Source of the DNA: Clostridia bacterium
GTDB taxonomy: Bacteria > Bacillota > Clostridia > Christensenellales > Aristaeellaceae
Reading direction: 5' to 3'
Assembly: GCA_009776385.1 (NCBI GenBank)
Contig: WRFT01000013.1
Span: 1-15,156, forward strand
DNA length: 15,156 bases
In this document: one piece after another, positions 13,707 through 15,156 of the stretch
Layout: each line of letters begins with the position of its first letter
How positions within the stretch are numbered: the first letter of the stretch is position 1
Notes under the pieces: model-generated
The model's database searches: none
What the model was told of the DNA's origin: nothing
The model's input: the letters and a program-made list of their open reading frames with translations, nothing else
Translations under genes and position numbers: made by a program

Positions 13707-14651
13707 TTAGCCTTTCACGGCGCCTACCATCAGGCCTTTGACAAAGTAACGTTGCAGAAACGGATACAGGCATATAATAGGCAGTGAGGAGACCACAATG
13801 GTACAACTGATGATGGCCTGCGCATTGGGCCGGCGCGCATCCTGAACGAGCCCGCCTAAAGACAGCTCACCGATGTTGTTGTTAATAACAATCTCGCGAA
13901 GCAGCATTTGTAAGGGCCATAGCCTGCGCGCGCTTCCGCCGCTTAAATAGATGATAACGTCCATAAAGGAGTTCCAATGGTACACCGCGTAAAACAAACC
14001 AATGGAGGCCAGGGTGGGCAGCGCCAGCGGCATGATGATGCGCAGTAAAATGATAAAATCGTTGGCTCCGTCTATGCGGGCCGATTCATCCAGCTCTTCG
14101 GGAATGCTTTGAAAGAATGTGCGCATAATGATCATGTAATAGACGCTCATCAGAGGGGGTAGAATCATCGCCCAAAACGTATTGGTTAGCTTTAAAGAGT
14201 TGACGACAATATAGGTAGGTACCATACCGCCGGTAAAGATCATCGTAAAAAAGAAGAACATCATTATCCCGTTACGGCCCGGCAGGAATTTTTTAGACAT
14301 GGGATAAGCGGTGAGCACCGTTACAAGCAAGCAGCCTAAAGTTCCCACCACCGTACGCAGGATGGTAATCACGTAGGCGTCCACCAAGCGTGAGCTTCCC
14401 CTGAACAGCCAGACAAAATGGCTTAGGGTGATTTGACTGGGCCATACGATAAACGCGTTGGGGTTGCGCTGTACGTCGGCCATGGGAGTAACCGATAAAA
14501 GAAACACCGAAAACACCGGTAGAAGCGCTATTAATGACAACAAAACCATCACCAGCGTGTTTACCGCGCCAAACACCCGGTCTCCCGCGCTTTGCCTGAT
14601 GCGGTTACGCACCGGCCGCTTTGGTTGCTTCGTTTTACTTTCGCTGCTCAT
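13707..14651 (-). CDS. Carbohydrate ABC transporter permease of importer 2, YtcP/MalG type
   Basis: Second membrane subunit of importer 2. A hydrophilic, basic N-terminus (to about residue 25) precedes six hydrophobic segments. The EAA docking loop reads ESARIDGAND followed by IIMPLALP, and the C-terminus is YPFLQRYFVKGLMVGAVKG, as in the left cassette's paralogue. I chose ATG 14651 because the GGAGG lies seven bases upstream; ATG 14657 is only one base from that site and so less likely. This gives 314 residues. The upstream permease's TAG overlaps this Shine-Dalgarno site, so translation is coupled. Confidence 0.93.
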   Translation of the reverse strand: MSSESKTKQPKRPVRNRIRQSAGDRVFGAVNTLVMVLLSLIALLPVFSVFLLSVTPMADVQRNPNAFIVWPSQITLSHFVWLFRGSSRLVDAYVITILRTVVGTLGCLLVTVLTAYPMSKKFLPGRNGIMMFFFFTMIFTGGMVPTYIVVNSLKLTNTFWAMILPPLMSVYYMIIMRTFFQSIPEELDESARIDGANDFIILLRIIMPLALPTLASIGLFYAVYHWNSFMDVIIYLSGGSARRLWPLQMLLREIVINNNIGELSLGGLVQDARRPNAQAIISCTIVVSSLPIICLYPFLQRYFVKGLMVGAVKG

Positions 14652-14662
14652 CCGCATTCCTC

Positions 14663-15156
14663 CTAAAACAAGGTTTCCTGATCGAACCTGCCCATCAGTT
14701 TATTGGTGGCTACCACCAAAATGCAGGCAATCACAGACTTGAACATACCCGCCGCGGTCGCGACGGCGAACTTGAAATCACCCGTCAAGGCAGTGCGGTA
14801 CACATAGGTATCGATGATGTCGCCTACGCTGAAAACCGAAGAGTTGTACAGGGCATAGATTTGCTCAAATCCGGCGTTGAGAATGCCGCCGATACGCAAC
14901 AGAAACATGATGACGATTGTGGGCATGATATAAGGCAGCGAAATCCGCAGCACGTACTTCATGCGTGACGCGCCGTCGATGGTGGCCGATTCACTAATCT
15001 CATTAGGCACCCCGGCCAGTGCCGCCAGATAGATAATCGCGTTCCAGCCCATTTCCTTCCAAATGTCGGAAATGGCTACCACGCCGCGAAAATACCGCGT
15101 ATCGGACAGGAAGAAAATCGTATTGCCGCCCAAGGCGCGTATTAAGTAATTGATAG
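14663..15156 (-). CDS. Carbohydrate ABC transporter permease of importer 2, LplB/MalF type (N-terminus beyond right edge)
   Basis: The C-terminal half of the first membrane subunit of importer 2. The frame is open to the window edge and reads INYLIRALGGNTIFFLSDTRYFRG, typical mid-protein LplB sequence, so the TTG at 15133 is not a real start. WKEMGWNAIIYLAALAGV and the EAA loop ESATIDGASR followed by ISLPYIMP are clear. It is related to but distinct from the left cassette's LplB-like permease. The operon promoter and any regulator lie outside the window. Confidence 0.92.
   Translation of the reverse strand, partial: INYLIRALGGNTIFFLSDTRYFRGVVAISDIWKEMGWNAIIYLAALAGVPNEISESATIDGASRMKYVLRISLPYIMPTIVIMFLLRIGGILNAGFEQIYALYNSSVFSVGDIIDTYVYRTALTGDFKFAVATAAGMFKSVIACILVVATNKLMGRFDQETLF

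Overview
The window looks like the chromosome of a Firmicute (Clostridia-type). The evidence is strong GGAGG ribosome-binding sites before most genes, two LplB/YtcP-type oligosaccharide ABC importers without their own ATPase, a GntR/LacI-hybrid (AraR-like) regulator, and a Bacillus/Clostridia-style layout. Both substrate-binding proteins carry cleavable signal peptides with no lipobox cysteine. I associate that with some uncultured gut/rumen Clostridia, but a diderm Firmicute or spirochaete cannot be excluded. Nearly every gene is on the minus strand; the regulator at 4228-5319 is the only well-supported plus-strand gene.

Left part (1-5319): a galactoside-type utilisation cassette read right to left. 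It contains an LplB-like permease, a YtcP-like permease, a secreted substrate-binding protein, a strong intercistronic hairpin, and the start of a GH42 beta-galactosidase that runs off the left edge. It is divergent from the AraR-like regulator. The shared intergenic region has a good minus-strand promoter (TTGACA-17-TATTCT) and an imperfect dyad, CTTGTATAGACATG, lying on the regulator's own -35.

Middle part (5374-9550): unlinked single genes, all minus strand. A homodimer-type ABC exporter is preceded by an extended -10 promoter, a 16-codon leader ORF with its own Shine-Dalgarno site, and three complementary arms that can fold in two exclusive ways. One fold hides the exporter's ribosome-binding site. 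This looks like an uncharacterised translation-attenuation switch and is the most interesting element here. Next is a CCA tRNA nucleotidyltransferase cut in two by a single in-frame TAG, then an orphan membrane-anchored HExxH metallopeptidase.

Right part (9700-15156): a second importer cassette, also right to left. It contains an LplB-like permease (5' end outside the window), a YtcP-like permease, a substrate-binding protein, and two tandem, closely related ADP-ribosylglycohydrolase-fold proteins, ending at a clear intrinsic terminator (9700-9724). Its layout parallels the left cassette (permeases, binding protein, hairpin, intracellular hydrolase). I therefore infer that the ADP-ribosylglycohydrolase pair processes the imported solute, by analogy with the GH42 enzyme, rather than reversing protein ADP-ribosylation. 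No transposase, CRISPR array, tRNA or rRNA was seen. No gene-free stretch exceeds 300 bases.
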